This document shows, piece after piece, positions 53,177-64,000 of a DNA stretch of 64,000 nt. Made by a program: the position numbers and the translations under genes. Source of the DNA: Toxoplasma gondii ME49 (Eukaryota; Apicomplexa; Conoidasida; Eucoccidiorida; Sarcocystidae); contig NC_031478.1 of assembly GCF_000006565.2 (NCBI RefSeq), positions 5,790,212 to 5,854,211 of the forward strand. Direction: 5' to 3'. Position 1 is the stretch's first letter. Each line of letters starts with the position of its first letter. The notes below the pieces were generated by a model. The model did no database searches. It was given only the letters and a program-made list of their open reading frames with translations, and was not told where the DNA came from.

Positions 53177-54498
53177 GTGCCGCGGATTTGGCCTTCCGTC
53201 CAGCCCCCATCCAGCCTCCTGGCCGCCGTTCGTTCGCGCGACTCTGATGCCTCACTGCCAGATGCAAGCACTCGCGATGTTGTCGCGGCACAGGCTCTTC
53301 TGCAATCGGTACCCTTTAATGAGTGGTACGAAATGTGTGGGCTTCGTGATGGGCATTACCTAGATAAAACGCTCGCCCACACGACGAAACGCTCACTCAG
53401 ACGCTCGGCAACCCCCCACCCCCCAGGTTATTTAGGTAAAAAACACGCAAGCCTCCATGCCTTCCTACTGGAAAGACGACGCTGGACTGAGGATACGTCG
53501 CTCAGACTTCTGCGTATCTGCTTGATTTGGACGAAAATGCTCAGAAGAACTTGCAGAACACACTTGCACGACAGCACAGCCTCCAATGGGAAGAACTCCG
53601 AATATACGCCGAACCGAAGTCGGTGAAATGGAACTTTTTGCGTGAAGTGTCGTACGTCAGCGCGCGGGCGCGTGAGTCGAGTAGCACGTCGTCAACTTGC
53701 GCTTGACGGTGGCAGAACCGGTCCAACACAGCGAACTACGCGGCAAATCGTTTGAGAACGGACTTCCCGCACAACTGATTGATGGTTGGGAGATAGCTCA
53801 CGGCAAAAAGAAGGAATTCCACGCAAAATTCAAGGAAAGACACGCGTGGACCTGCCGAGAGGCTGTGTGTCGTGTCTGTTCGTACGAATCCATCTGGCAC
53901 ACCCTGTGGCGCAACGCCAGTAAAGATTACGTTTCTGTGTGCAAGAGCCCGCAGGGTTTGGAGTTTATGTAGCAAAACACAAAGTCGCTTCTGAGTACCT
54001 GGAAGGCGCGAAACGACAGCATCGCACGACCTACGTCGCTGAGCGCCGAATCCGGGGGAAAATCGTGGAAACAAGGCCTGCAATCTAGAATGTGCTACTC
54101 TGAAAAAAGAGCCACCGTAAACCATCTTTGACAACTGTCTAGCGAATCACAGAGATCGCGAGGCGTTTCGCATGGAGAGAGGATGGGGGCGGGACAAGAG
54201 AATGCAGGTGTAGCTTTTGGCCTTCCGTGGCACAGCTGCCCGGTGTGTTCTTTCGTTTTAACCCTCGTTCGCCTTCCCCAATCGCGTGCTCCTTCCTTCG
54301 CACCGGAAGACCTGGGACAGCGAGCGTGTAACGTGTTTCCGCCTCGCCTGGGATGTGTACACGAAGAGAAATCCGGTGACGAAGACTGTGTTTTTTGATA
54401 CGGTAACTGGGGAGCAATGGAGTCTTCAAAGGCGATGTTCTGTTCCATGGGACAAACGTAGACAGTTTGCTCCCAATCTACCATTTAAAATTGTATAA
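53177..54498 (+). pseudogene. Possible broken gene: protein-like segments in successive frames
   Basis: I do not recognise a family. Several plus-strand stretches read like ordinary protein, but each ends at a stop while another frame takes over. 53177 to about 53480 contains ALLQSVPFNEWYEMCGLRDG; 53491-53708 contains EELRIYAEPKSVKWNFLREV; about 53709-53972 contains RHAWTCREAVCRVCSYESIW; about 53946-54088 contains VYVAKHKVASEYLEGAK; 54286-54498 contains AWDVYTKRNPVTKTVFF. The gaps between segments are 20-80 bp, shorter than any intron placed with confidence in this window, although two of them (53671-53714 and 53920-53945) have GT...AG ends in phase. Either this is a decayed gene, or a gene with unusually short introns, or chance open frames. 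The composition argues against chance; the lack of a known domain argues against certainty. Confidence 0.35.
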
Positions 54499-56645
54499 AT
54501 ATATACAGCAGAACTACAATAGGAATCCCATTTTATAATTTGTAACGGGGAGTCTAGCTTCAGTTGTTATCTGATTGGTATTGCATGCCCTGAGTACGTA
54601 AGGACGAGGAAAGATAAGCCGGTTCAGAGGACAGACTTTAAAGGCATTTGAAGCTGTGTCGTGTGCCACTGGTAATCTGAGCACTTCCATGGTTATTCGT
54701 CAAGAATTCGTGACTCGAACTGTACTCCGGGGATGAGTGATTCTGAGGGTGTATAGTTTGACCGTTGTAATTGTTGTCAGTAGCGTTGATCGTCCGCAAG
54801 CAAGGCAGACATTATGTGGTAGATTTAGCCATAGTATCATGCCTTACCACCGGACTGGTTCTAGACTTACACTAAACAAACACTGTTATGACCACGCCTT
54901 CCAATCAAGCATGAATACTGGGGGATAGTATTTTAACCGGCTGTAGGTCGCCACGGGGTTCGCCTTTATCGATCAGTAGCATCGACTGACGCAGATGTTC
55001 TGTTTGTCGCCCTATAGAGACAACATTTTTGTGGCTTTTATTGTGCAACAATATCGTGTGGTGGTCCGAGAAAGGGCTGACGCTCAAAAAGCGTTCCTCC
55101 CCTGTCCGCAGAGCGCTCGTAGATCTGAGAAACCTCTCTCTCTTTGGCTGTTGCCTGAACGGCATAGAAAGAGCCGATTTCACGAACAAAGGGGTAGTCT
55201 CTGGCAGTGACGCCTGTACACCAACGGGCGAGCGCGCGAACCGATTCAACGCATGCAACAGACGCAGAAAAAAGATTCCAGATCCTCTAGCATCTTGCAA
55301 GTTCTGGTTCAGGTAGTAACAGTGGCCGCCTGTCATTTTGAAATTCCAGCGACACTGCGTTTCTCACTGGGTCAAAATACCGTCTCCTGGATTTCCATTT
55401 GTCCCCGTGGCTAAAATATCCACTCTCCTACGGTGGGTTCTGCTGCTGTCCCTCTGGCAAGATAGAGGCCTCTACTCAGTCGATTTTCCGTTATTCATGT
55501 TAGACGCGAACTTCCCGGCTGAGCGTTCCCTTTCTTTGTAGCAGACTTCCCTTCTCGCCGTCACGTTGACCATACATGTCGAGGAACCATGTCATCTGCA
55601 TACAATAACGGGACATTACACAGAACGCAAGCTCCGCCGCGCCTTCCCACAAGAACAAACAAAGGATTTGTCCGTGAAACGAACAGCCAACATACCAGAA
55701 CAATTCCTGACTGTTTGGTTACTGGATGAACGCGTTTGTGTACGCGTGGATTGTCGAACACGCGGACGGGTGCCACCAAGAGAACTTCAATTCGACGAAC
55801 AAGTGCGACCATCCGGATCTAAAACTGTGCCATATGTGTGTCTCGCGGTCGGGGCAGATGCTGAAACGAAGGAAACCCTGTTGGAGAAACAATGGACCGA
55901 CAAACCGTAAAGCGGCAAGGATGGCTGCAGTGTCGGGGCGCTGGTTACGCAGACGCCCATACGACATCCAACGCCTTCTTTCGTATGCTTACCATTAGCC
56001 CACGGACGTAGGCAGATATCCGCGTACGCATTCCTACATGTGACTCGTGGAGAGAAAGCCGGCGGACGAATTGTGTCGTTTCGGTGTTGACCATCTCTGA
56101 ACTCCTTTCTTGTTCTCGGAAGTTGCGAAAAAGCCGCTATTTGGATAAACCGAGAAACTATGCGCTCCTTTCGTGTTTCCACAGCGAAATGACTCCTAAT
56201 CTGTCTCGTTGGCGACAACCGCCTCGCCCGAGGTAGAGCGTGTGCTTCTGCGTTTTTGGCTGTTTCCTTTTCTGCTGCATCTTTCGTCAGTGTTGTTGCA
56301 GCTCTCGATCGCTCGTTTGACACTTATCCTATCTGTTTCCCAGTTTCTGCACCGCTACTCGCGACGAGCCGTCGGCGAGAAAGCACGACATGCACGAAAG
56401 TCTGTCAAAACGCCTGCATGCAAAAGAGTCACAAACGATGAAGCGGCCACTCCCCCCACAGCAGAAGTCGAAACTACCAAGGCACAGGCTGAGATGCCGA
56501 AACAGCAGCACACACACCCTCTATCGATTCAGCTGTCGGCAACCTCACGTGTCTCCCCAGCTTTCAATTACAGCCGCCGAGATCCTCGATCCTTCTTGCA
56601 TTCCACAAGAGCACTCGCTTGGTGGAAGAATACCACGCAACCCCG
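54499..56645. other. Spacer, no supported gene
   Basis: 54.5-55.0 kb is AT-rich with stops in all frames. From 55.5 to 56.3 kb there are overlapping open frames on both strands (plus 55566-55910 and 55726-55998, minus 55787-56323). All cannot be real and none has a recognisable domain. The right end is the 3' flank of the PP2C gene. Confidence 0.5.
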
Positions 56646-59600
56646 CTACGCGATCCAGTTATCCTTGACGCAGAAAACGTCTTTTTCCTTCTTCGCGCGA
56701 CGGCCTGTCCCTCCGCCAGAGAAGAGGGGGAGACACGTGCGTCCAGCCGTCTCGGAGACAGGTGTCTCCTCAGAGTCTGCGGGCGCAGGGTTGAGGAAGA
56801 CCGCGAGACAGGTGGCGTCGTCGTCGCTTCCTCTGCGTCTTGCCACTTTGATTAATTCCTCTGAAATCCGAGAAAGGACGTCTGCTTTCACACCGGTCTT
56901 CAGCCGTTGGCGCCTCTCCTCTCTCTCAGGTCCACAAGGCGTCTCCTTTCCCCCGCACCCCACATCACGCCCTGCGACGCCCTTGCCGTTCCCAGAAGAC
57001 TCCCGCACTTGGTCTCCTTCCCCTCGTTCTTTTTCGTTTTCTTGCTTTTCTGTCGCTTCTTCCTGCAGCTCTTCCATTCGTTCGCGAAACGCCGCGAGAA
57101 GAAGCTGCCAGAACTGAGTCACTTTCTTCACACAGGCGAGGACGTCTGCCGAACAGAGCATGTCCCAGACCCCGTCGGTGCCCAGGAGCACGAGCGTCGG
57201 CTTCCTCACCTTCACACGACAAACCTCCGGAGTTGCGATAAGTACGCCGGGAGGCTGTGCGTCTTTTACATCGAAGTCTCCGACTGACCGCGAAGGCTCT
57301 AGGACGCCTCCTACACGCCCCGCAAAAATGCTCCCGCCTGCGCGCTGGACCCTGGCCAGCTCTCTCGGATTGTGGCAGCGATGCTCGGCATGCAGAACCT
57401 GAAGAAGAAACGGCTTCCTCTGGCGCGGGTGCCGCAGACGCAACTTCCCTTGACGCTCCCGCGACGACTCCGAAGAGGCAGCGCCCGAACTCCCAAGCGC
57501 CTCCCCACTCTGGCGAGAAGAAGACAACGGCAAGGAGGCAGAAGAAGCTGAAGGTTGGGGAGAAGAAGAGACTCGAGCTAAGGAAGAGGACGATAAAGGC
57601 AAGGACGAAGATGAAACTGAAGGTTGGGGAGAAAAAACCAATGGCAATGAAGACGGGGAAGGTGCTGAGACGGCAGATGAGATGGGTGATGTGTCTGTGT
57701 GTTCTCCCGCGTGAGGTCGAGTCCCAGCGGAGACCGAAGGAGAACGCGCTACGTAGGGGACACTGTCAGAAGAGCGAGACGAAGCCACTGAAGTCGCATC
57801 GTCGGACGCCGCAGGGCCTTTCTCGGTCTCCGAGGACACTGCCGGCAGCGAATCCAACTGAGTCTCTGTAGGAATGTCGTCATCAAAGTCTTCTTGGGTG
57901 TCTGAGGCCTTGCGCGGAGACGCACGCGCTTCATCAACAGGAAAGCGCTCTCCACGTCCTGAAGGCCAAGTGCCCTCAGAGGGAGACGAGAGAAACTGAC
58001 GAGGCGCGTTTTGCCCCAGTGACCACCGCTCACTGGACATGCCTGTCGTAGCTCCTTCGGCAGGACAGTACGACGGGTCGGGTGCGGCCCTGGCATCGTT
58101 CTTTGCCTCTGCCTCGGTTTCTCCCCCTGAAATGCCCGCCGAGAGAGACTGCGGTCCGCGTCGCGCTTCTCCCTCACTCGTTTTCTCAGCGAGACCCGGA
58201 GAAGAAACCTCTGCCACTTTGCTATCTTCTGTTCTCCCCCCCTCTCTCTCTCCCTCTGTCCCCTCCAGCCCTTCACTGCCTCGCCTCATCTCTGCGCGTC
58301 TGCACACAGTCATCGCCTCCTCTTTCTCCGGCGCCTCTTTGAGTTCCGCTCTTCTCTCCTCTTCGACTCTCTGTCCGGCTAGTTCTCCGGCTGTTCTCTC
58401 TCCCTGTCGACTGCGCTCCTCTTTCGCCGTCGCCTCTTGCGTTCTCTGGTGGCGTATGTTCTGCGCCTGCTGCTCAGGACACAGATCCTGTTCGTCTTCG
58501 GAGGAGGCGACCTGAATGCTCAAGAAGTCTCCGGGATCTCTGACGTCCATGAGGTCGTCCGAGGAAGAGCCAAAGAGCAGCGCCTCTCTGTACATGCGCG
58601 CTCCTGCGTCGAGGTCGATGCTCAGCAAAGCAACGCGGCAGTCGCCGACACTCTGAGAAATCAGCTCGTTGCGGCGGACCATCACAGACGACACACATGC
58701 ACCGCTGGTACAAGTGAGCCCCGTCTTCGCCGCCATTCGCTTGCACTCGAGCCTGCACAGCGACGGCACAACAAAGGGAACCGCTGGGAAGGCGAAGCAG
58801 TGAACAGAAACGAAACACGAGGAGTGGCGAAGAGAATGCGTGGAAAAAAAGAGAAAGTCACCATGTGGAGAGAAGAGCACAAGTCAGAAGTTCACGCGGG
58901 AAGCGAAAAAAGGCGAAAGACCAAACAGCAGAGCAGCCGTGCGTCGTGTGTGGGCCCTCCGTCTGGAATGCGTACCTGAAGTTGTCGTCGAGCTCATGGA
59001 AGACCTCCTTGAAGACGTCGTTTTTATCGTTGTCTTGACTCTGTCCCCAGTCGATGCCGAAATCGTTGGCGTCTTGGAGCGACGCACCCTTGCGTCCGAG
59101 TCTCGCAGGCCGACCCTCATCACTAGCGCGGAGGCGCGCCCCAGCAGCAACATCGCCGGCCTGCCCTTCCGCCTGCATGCAAGGGAAAGCTACCTCGCCT
59201 AGAAGCTCCCCGTGCAGCCCTTCACGGCCTGCCTGGGAGCAGAGGAGCCTCGGGAGCTCGAGCGCGGCGTAGACCGCGGCGCTGGGGCCATCATGGCCGT
59301 CGCAGACAGTGAAGAGGAAAGTTGGGGCGTGTCTCAACGTCAGAGACGATTCTCGTTCGACGCAACGCGACGCGCCAGTTGACGACGCGCTCTGGACGCT
59401 GCTCAGCTTTTGCAGATCTCTCGGAAAAGCCACTCCAGAGTTCTCGGCCTCGCTGGGATTCTGGTACGTTTGCTCTCTTTTTTGCTCCTTTTCTCTCTCT
59501 GGGCTTTGCGTTCCTGTCTCTCGCTCGCCCCTGGAGTGAAGTCTCCGGAAGAACAGATGCTTCTTCTCCGGACCCGGCAGCTTCTCCTTCTTCCCCGTGG

Positions 59601-61362
59601 ACGGGTTTCTCTCAGAATGCATGCGCGACCTCGGGAGCGAAGCCAAGCAGGCTGGGAGCGGCGCCGCGACCTCGCCGCCCTCGACGCTTGGGGCTGCCGT
59701 CTCGTGAACTGGAAAGCGGGAGGTGTATCCCCACCCTTGAACTTTCTTCTTGCCTTTGTCGTGCCAAAGCTCTGCCTCGCGCAGCGCTGGCCGGTGACAG
59801 GGGCGCGTCTTCTTGGCGCTGACAAACGGCATTTCCACGAGCAAGTCTCCAGTACGTTTCGCCGGTAGCTTCTGAGACAGCACTCTCCCCTTGGGGGTGA
59901 CAAAGCATGGACACTCCCAAGGAGCGGCCGCGCGACTGCTCGGCTCCGGCCCCGTTGTCGCGTCCCCCTCGTCTTGTTCGAGGTCAGAGAAGCTGCAGAA
60001 ACTCGAGGGGGCATTTCGCTTACACAGACGATCCTTGTCGTACCCAGGCTTACGGCTGGAGATTTTCTGGAGCTTGTTGGCGCGCCGAAGACGCTTCTCC
60101 TCCTCGACTCTGTACGCCTGAGAGACAGAGGCGACTTTGAGCAGGGCGAGCTCTTCGTCCTCCGAGTCACTCTGACGTCGCGCGCGCCCCGCGAACGCAT
60201 CATCTGAAGTCTCTGAAGAGCTCTCCGGCGGGGGACGCACCTCAGTGGAGTCCTCACGCTCCACAGATCTGACCCTGCCTCCTCGCAAACGCATGCGCAG
60301 CGTCTGCAGACGCGAGAGGCCGGAAGAGTCGCTTCGCGTCAAACGCGCAGGTTCGGGGGGCGTCTGCGGTACGCCTCGTTCGACTTCCGAGTCCCCAGAA
60401 GCCCCCCCAAAGAGTCCCCCGGAGGAGGCGGAAGAAGACGCATGCGTTGAGGAGACCGATGACGGGGCGACGCAACTCCCAGCAAAGCCGCGCTCGCCTC
60501 GCGAGTTGGTAAGCAGGTGTCTCTCCCGCTCTTCGGGGACCTCCCGCTTCGCTTCCAGGCCTTCGTCGGACGCGCGACCCCACGGTCGCGACTTGTCTCG
60601 CCTTTCCAGGCCGCGAGAAGCTGCGCATGCATCCCCTTCGGAAATGGAGGACTGGTGGGAGAAGGACGAGGGCGACGACGCGGAAGCGACGGAAGAGAGG
60701 AGCGTCTGTCCAGAGACGCCGCCCCAGTACGCGATGCTTACGCGATCTTCGTTGTCGTGGAACAGCCCCTTGCGAGTTGCGCTCCCGTAAACGACTTCTA
60801 GACACGGAGTCGCGAAGACCATTCGCCTCGAGTGCACATTTTCTCGCGAGGTGTCTCTGGACAGCGCTCGCCTCGCCTTCGCTCTTGGTGCCTCGCGCGA
60901 AGGCCGAGGCGCGGGAGAAGCCGCGACCCGGCCAGGCGACGCGCCGGCTTCGTCCGCGAGGCAGGGCAGAGCCTCCGAAACTGGATGCATCGGGAACGGC
61001 GGGAGACGCAGGTACGCAAACGGACTCGCGGCAAAGGGACAGGACGCGAACGACGCGTTGGCCAGCGCTGCAGGGTCGGGAGTCTCCACCACGAAATCCT
61101 TGCGCGGCTCGATGCGCTGCGAGGGCAAAGTCACCCCGTCGCTCGCACCCGGCACAGGCGCAAACAGCGAAGCAACGGAACGCGAAGAAGACGATGATGG
61201 CGAGGAAGAACCGGGTGGAGACGAAGAGGGAGAAGAGAGAGACGAAGAAGAGGAGGAAGAAGGAGAGGAGGCCGACGGCGGAGAGGCTGAAGAAGTGAGG
61301 AGAGAAGAAAGAGGAAGAGACGAGGAGAGTGGCTTTCTGTCACACACGGCCTTGGCCGCCAT
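56646..61362 (-). CDS. PP2C/PPM-type protein Ser/Thr phosphatase with two large insertions
   Basis: Metal-dependent phosphatase. Two exons, 58976-61362 and 56646-58752, joined in phase, give about 1497 residues, four to five times the size of a minimal PP2C. I start at 61362 (ACCATGG context, MAAKAV); an in-frame ATG at 61449 would add 29 residues. PP2C motifs appear in order: KGLFHDNEDR (about 198-207), FTVCDGHDG (685-692), TSGACVSSVMV, QSVGDCRVALL (about 830-838), HNPRELARVQRAGGSI, SRSVGDFD (about 1281-1288), LLGTDGVWDML (about 1316-1326) and RRGSDDDATCLAVF (about 1433-1446). The metal-binding Asp residues are all present, so activity is likely. About 480 residues separate the first motif from DGHDG and about 450 separate GDCR from SRSVGD; both inserts are Ser/Glu/Arg-rich and probably disordered. 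A further charged insert follows the DGVWD motif. No signal peptide or membrane helix is seen; location and substrates are unknown. Confidence 0.93.
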
Positions 61363-61756
61363 GGTGATGAATGGAGAGGCCAGAGCGGGCGCGACAACAG
61401 GAGGGTTACAAAGCAGACAACGAGGAGAAAAGCAAAACAGAGAAGACACGAGAAGAGAGAGGCGATCGACAGACCTTTCAAGTGAAAGATGGAGTTACGA
61501 GCAGAGTCTCACGAAACGGGGTAAGGTGAAAGCAGATGGGAGACTTCAGGAGCTGTTCTGGAATGTGTGTCAGTTACAAAGAAGCTCTGGGTTCCTCGAA
61601 ACTCTGCTTGGGAAACAGATGCGAGAAATCAGAAATATCTGTGTCTTTCACCAAGTCCGAGCTCTTTGCTCTCCGTCGTTTCCGCGAAGCATGTGCACAC
61701 CCATGCTTTGGCTCAGCAGTGCTTTCCCCGCATGCGTTTCTCCCTTTCTTCGATCC
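61363..61756. promoter_or_regulatory. Short spacer: PP2C 5' region and 3' UTR of the next gene
   Basis: Only 394 bp separate the PP2C start codon from the stop codon of the upstream minus-strand gene, so the PP2C promoter probably lies here or within that gene's last exon. Confidence 0.5.
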
Positions 61757-63631
61757 TCAAGGATCCGAAACAGAGGAAGCACAGCTGGGCTCTTCTTCGT
61801 CCGGATACGCGCTAAGGATGTCCGACAGAAACGCTGTAGACTGGCCGACCGCCGACGAAGAAGCGGAGGAAACCGATGAGCCAGCCGCAGGGGCAGCAAG
61901 AGAAGAAAAACGCTTAGCGGACTCGAGATATCTTCTTTCTCTATCTGCACATTCGTCCGAGACCGCAGATTCCAAACTGGAGTGGTGTGCCTTCCGACGG
62001 AGATCGGGCTCTGCAAGCTTCAGCGCAGAATGTTTTCGTTCCCTTGCTCTCTCGCTGAATCTGTCTGCAGAACGAGCCGGGGAAAACGAAGAAGAGGCGC
62101 CAGGCCTCACGGAGCAAGAAGGACGACGAAGCAGCGGACCGCGAGACGAAGGGGAAAAACATGGAAAACAGGACGAAGAATGGGGAGACAAAGGGCGTGG
62201 TGGAGATGCTACGGTACTCTCCTCTTCTCGAGGTCGCTTCTTGACTACGAGACCTACTGCGAACTCTGTCTGAAGAGACAAACGCAAGACAACAGCTTCG
62301 AAAGCCAGCTTCGAACGCCTCCCCAGAATGCGCATGCAGTTCAATGGACATACCGCGCAGACGCCACTCCTCCCGACGTCACCTCCCCACACAGTGGCTC
62401 GGCAAAGACACTGGTTGAAAGCCGTTCAAGTCCACAATCTCGAAAAGCCATTTCTTGCCGGCGCACGGAGCACTCAATCACAGACGCAGACGTAAAGAGA
62501 GATGCCACTACATATATACGTAGACAATCATAGATACGTACAGAGAGGTGTCTTCGTGGGTGGTACAGGTGTGAGAGATCGACGATATTTAGACAGGATC
62601 AACGCGCTTTTTAGATCCACAAATGCGGCGTGTATCTGATGAAATTTGCATGAACGCGCAACTGCCTGTCGCACCTTCGACAAACAGCCCCCGCCACATT
62701 TGTGCCAGGCCTTGTCGCACAGTCCAGACCCGGTCTCCGTCTCTAGTCTCATCTACACATACACACCTCTGGAACCTGCTTCCCCTTGAGAACGCATGCT
62801 CACCCTGAATTTCTCCTTCCGGTCTTCCTCCTTCGCGTTCTCTTTCAACAGCTGGAAAGTCGTCAGGCGCTTCACCAGAGGCTCCGGGGGCTGCGAGCAC
62901 GCAGTGACAAAGAGAAAACGGAGGAGACGAAAGGGTCAAAAACGCGCAACCAAGGCCGCTCCGACTGCGGTCAGCAAGTACGCACGAATCGAATTGTAAA
63001 GAGTTCCGTCAACTGCACCCAAACATCCAGTCACAAAACGCCAGTGTGTCCACATCAGGAAGAAAGGAACTCCACACAAAACACAAATATATATATATAT
63101 ATGTATATATGTATATATTTTGTTTTTTGTGTAGGGAGTTTCTCTCTCTCCCAACCTCTTTATAAACACGGACATTGAAAAGGGAACCGTGGACAGACAC
63201 CATCTTGTGCGGCAACTTCTACGTCAGGAAGTCTCTTTGTGAAGGACCCTGTTTCGCAGATTGTTTCTAACTTCATCGAGCAGGCTCGCGCGACACAAGA
63301 TCCTTTTTCTAGTTCTTTGTCACACGCTCCACGCAAAGGCGCACCATGGACTCTGCAGTGCTCGGATGTACGCCATCCTTTCGATCCACTCTTCGTCTTC
63401 AGAAACTCACCTGTTGCTGTTGGCGGCTGACGGCAAATTCAGCGAGCTCTCGTCGGTGGCGTTCGTACGCTCTACACAACGCAGAGATGCAAAGAAGAAG
63501 AAGCAAATACGCGCCACAGACGGACATCAGGAACTCAGAGATTCACCCCAGTCTCAAGGCAAGTCAGCAGCGGCAAAAACGCACGCACACATGCATACAC
63601 ATACATGTTTATATCGAAGTATATATATAGT

Positions 63632-63662
<31 letters not shown>

Positions 63663-63809
63663 GCATACATGGGGGAGAGTATTCAGGCAGGGTTTCACAT
63701 CGCGGCAGTGAGAGACAGGTTCGTCCACAAGACAACAGTCGCGTCAGTACCTTTCACGAGGTCTTCCACATGCGAATTGGCCAGCAGTTCGTAACTCGAA
63801 GTGTTCCCT
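61757..63809 (-). CDS. 3' part of a multi-exon gene of unknown function (5' end beyond window)
   Basis: I do not recognise it. Exons supported by splice borders and phase are 63751-63809 (SSYELLANSHVEDLVK), 63411-63471 (ERTNATDESSLNLPSAANSN), one starting near 63308 (LLDEVRNNLRNRVLHKE; its donor is unresolved), 62804-62890 (PLVKRLTTFQLLKENAKEED), 62675-62747 (TVRQGLAQMWRGLFVE) and the last exon 61757-62256 (GLVVKKRPREEE, then a Ser/Arg-rich stretch ending AFLSDILSAYPDEEE). A hydrophobic frame at 62945-63060 (YLLTAVGAALVARF) may be another exon or may be intron; I could not fit it in phase. The exons are short and the introns hold (TA)n repeats at 63087-63118 and 63620-63664. The acceptors of the last two exons were chosen for phase among several. 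The protein looks soluble and helical with a disordered C-terminus. Confidence 0.5.
63087..63118. repeat. (TA)n microsatellite in the right-edge gene
   Basis: TA and TATG units, probably intronic. Confidence 0.8.
63620..63664. repeat. (TA)n microsatellite in the right-edge gene
   Basis: TA run between the exons at 63471 and 63751. Confidence 0.85.
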
Positions 63810-64000
63810 CTGAAGACGAGTTATGTTTCTTCAACAGCTACCATCTAGAGAGCCACAGACGCAACAGCTGTGCCCGGACGCAGTGTTGAAATCTGACGCT
63901 TTTTTCTGGAGAAGAAAGTGAAACTGCACTCGAAACGCGGTGTCTGACAGATACCCGACAAAGGCATGCAGTCGCGGGCAAAAGGCCGGTGAACGCGACT
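63810..64000. other. Probable intron of the right-edge gene
   Basis: Upstream of the acceptor TCGTCTTCAG at 63810. No exon recognised up to the window end. Confidence 0.4.

Noticed and set aside
54480..54930. Second AT-rich stretch considered as mitochondrial insertion
   Set aside because: Same reason: stops in all frames and no recognisable mitochondrial gene or rRNA piece.
61536..62273. 245-codon plus-strand frame
   Set aside because: Overlaps the last exon of the minus-strand gene, whose minus reading connects by splicing to upstream exons and ends in a plausible C-terminus.

Overview
The window is nuclear DNA of a coccidian apicomplexan, most likely Toxoplasma gondii or a close relative (Hammondia, Neospora). 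The reasons are intron-rich genes on both strands with GT-AG introns of 100 bp to over 1 kb, pyrimidine-rich introns, very long serine- and charge-rich proteins around small conserved domains, many (TA)n and TGCATG microsatellites in introns and spacers, and conserved eukaryotic housekeeping genes. I see no bacterial operon, phage, CRISPR array or rRNA gene. Species assignment is inference.

Left third (1-26.3 kb): the 3' part of MCM7 (+), eleven exons ending at 7357; a minus-strand gene for a single-pass membrane protein of unknown function (9666-10787, 5' end unresolved); TSR2 (-), six phase-consistent exons 16715-12985; divergently, an emp24/gp25L/p24 cargo receptor (+), four exons 18097-20231; and the CCDC124/Lso2 ribosome-binding protein (+), seven exons 23243-26306.

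Middle (26.3-51 kb): 5.5 kb with no gene I can support; a TBC plus TLDc protein of about 2190 residues (+, 31826-40240, five exons); 3.1 kb between converging 3' ends; and a leucine-rich-repeat protein of about 2115 residues (-, 50781-43379, two exons) with a 27-bp coding minisatellite.

Right (51-64 kb): a gene-poor stretch holding a possibly broken coding trace (53177-54498); a PP2C/PPM protein phosphatase of about 1497 residues (-, 61362-56646, two exons); and the 3' part of another minus-strand gene of unknown function that runs off the right edge.

The genes serve general cell functions: DNA replication licensing (MCM7), small-subunit ribosome assembly (TSR2), ribosome protection in quiescence (CCDC124/Lso2), ER-Golgi cargo sorting (p24), vesicle traffic or oxidative-stress biology (TBC-TLDc) and signalling (PP2C). 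I see no co-ordinated operon-like system. The least explained signals are a dispersed 24-bp imperfect palindrome with core GGTGTAYRTACACC lying in non-coding DNA next to several genes, a perfect 44-bp palindrome in an intron of the TBC-TLDc gene, and the frame-shifting coding trace near 53-54.5 kb.
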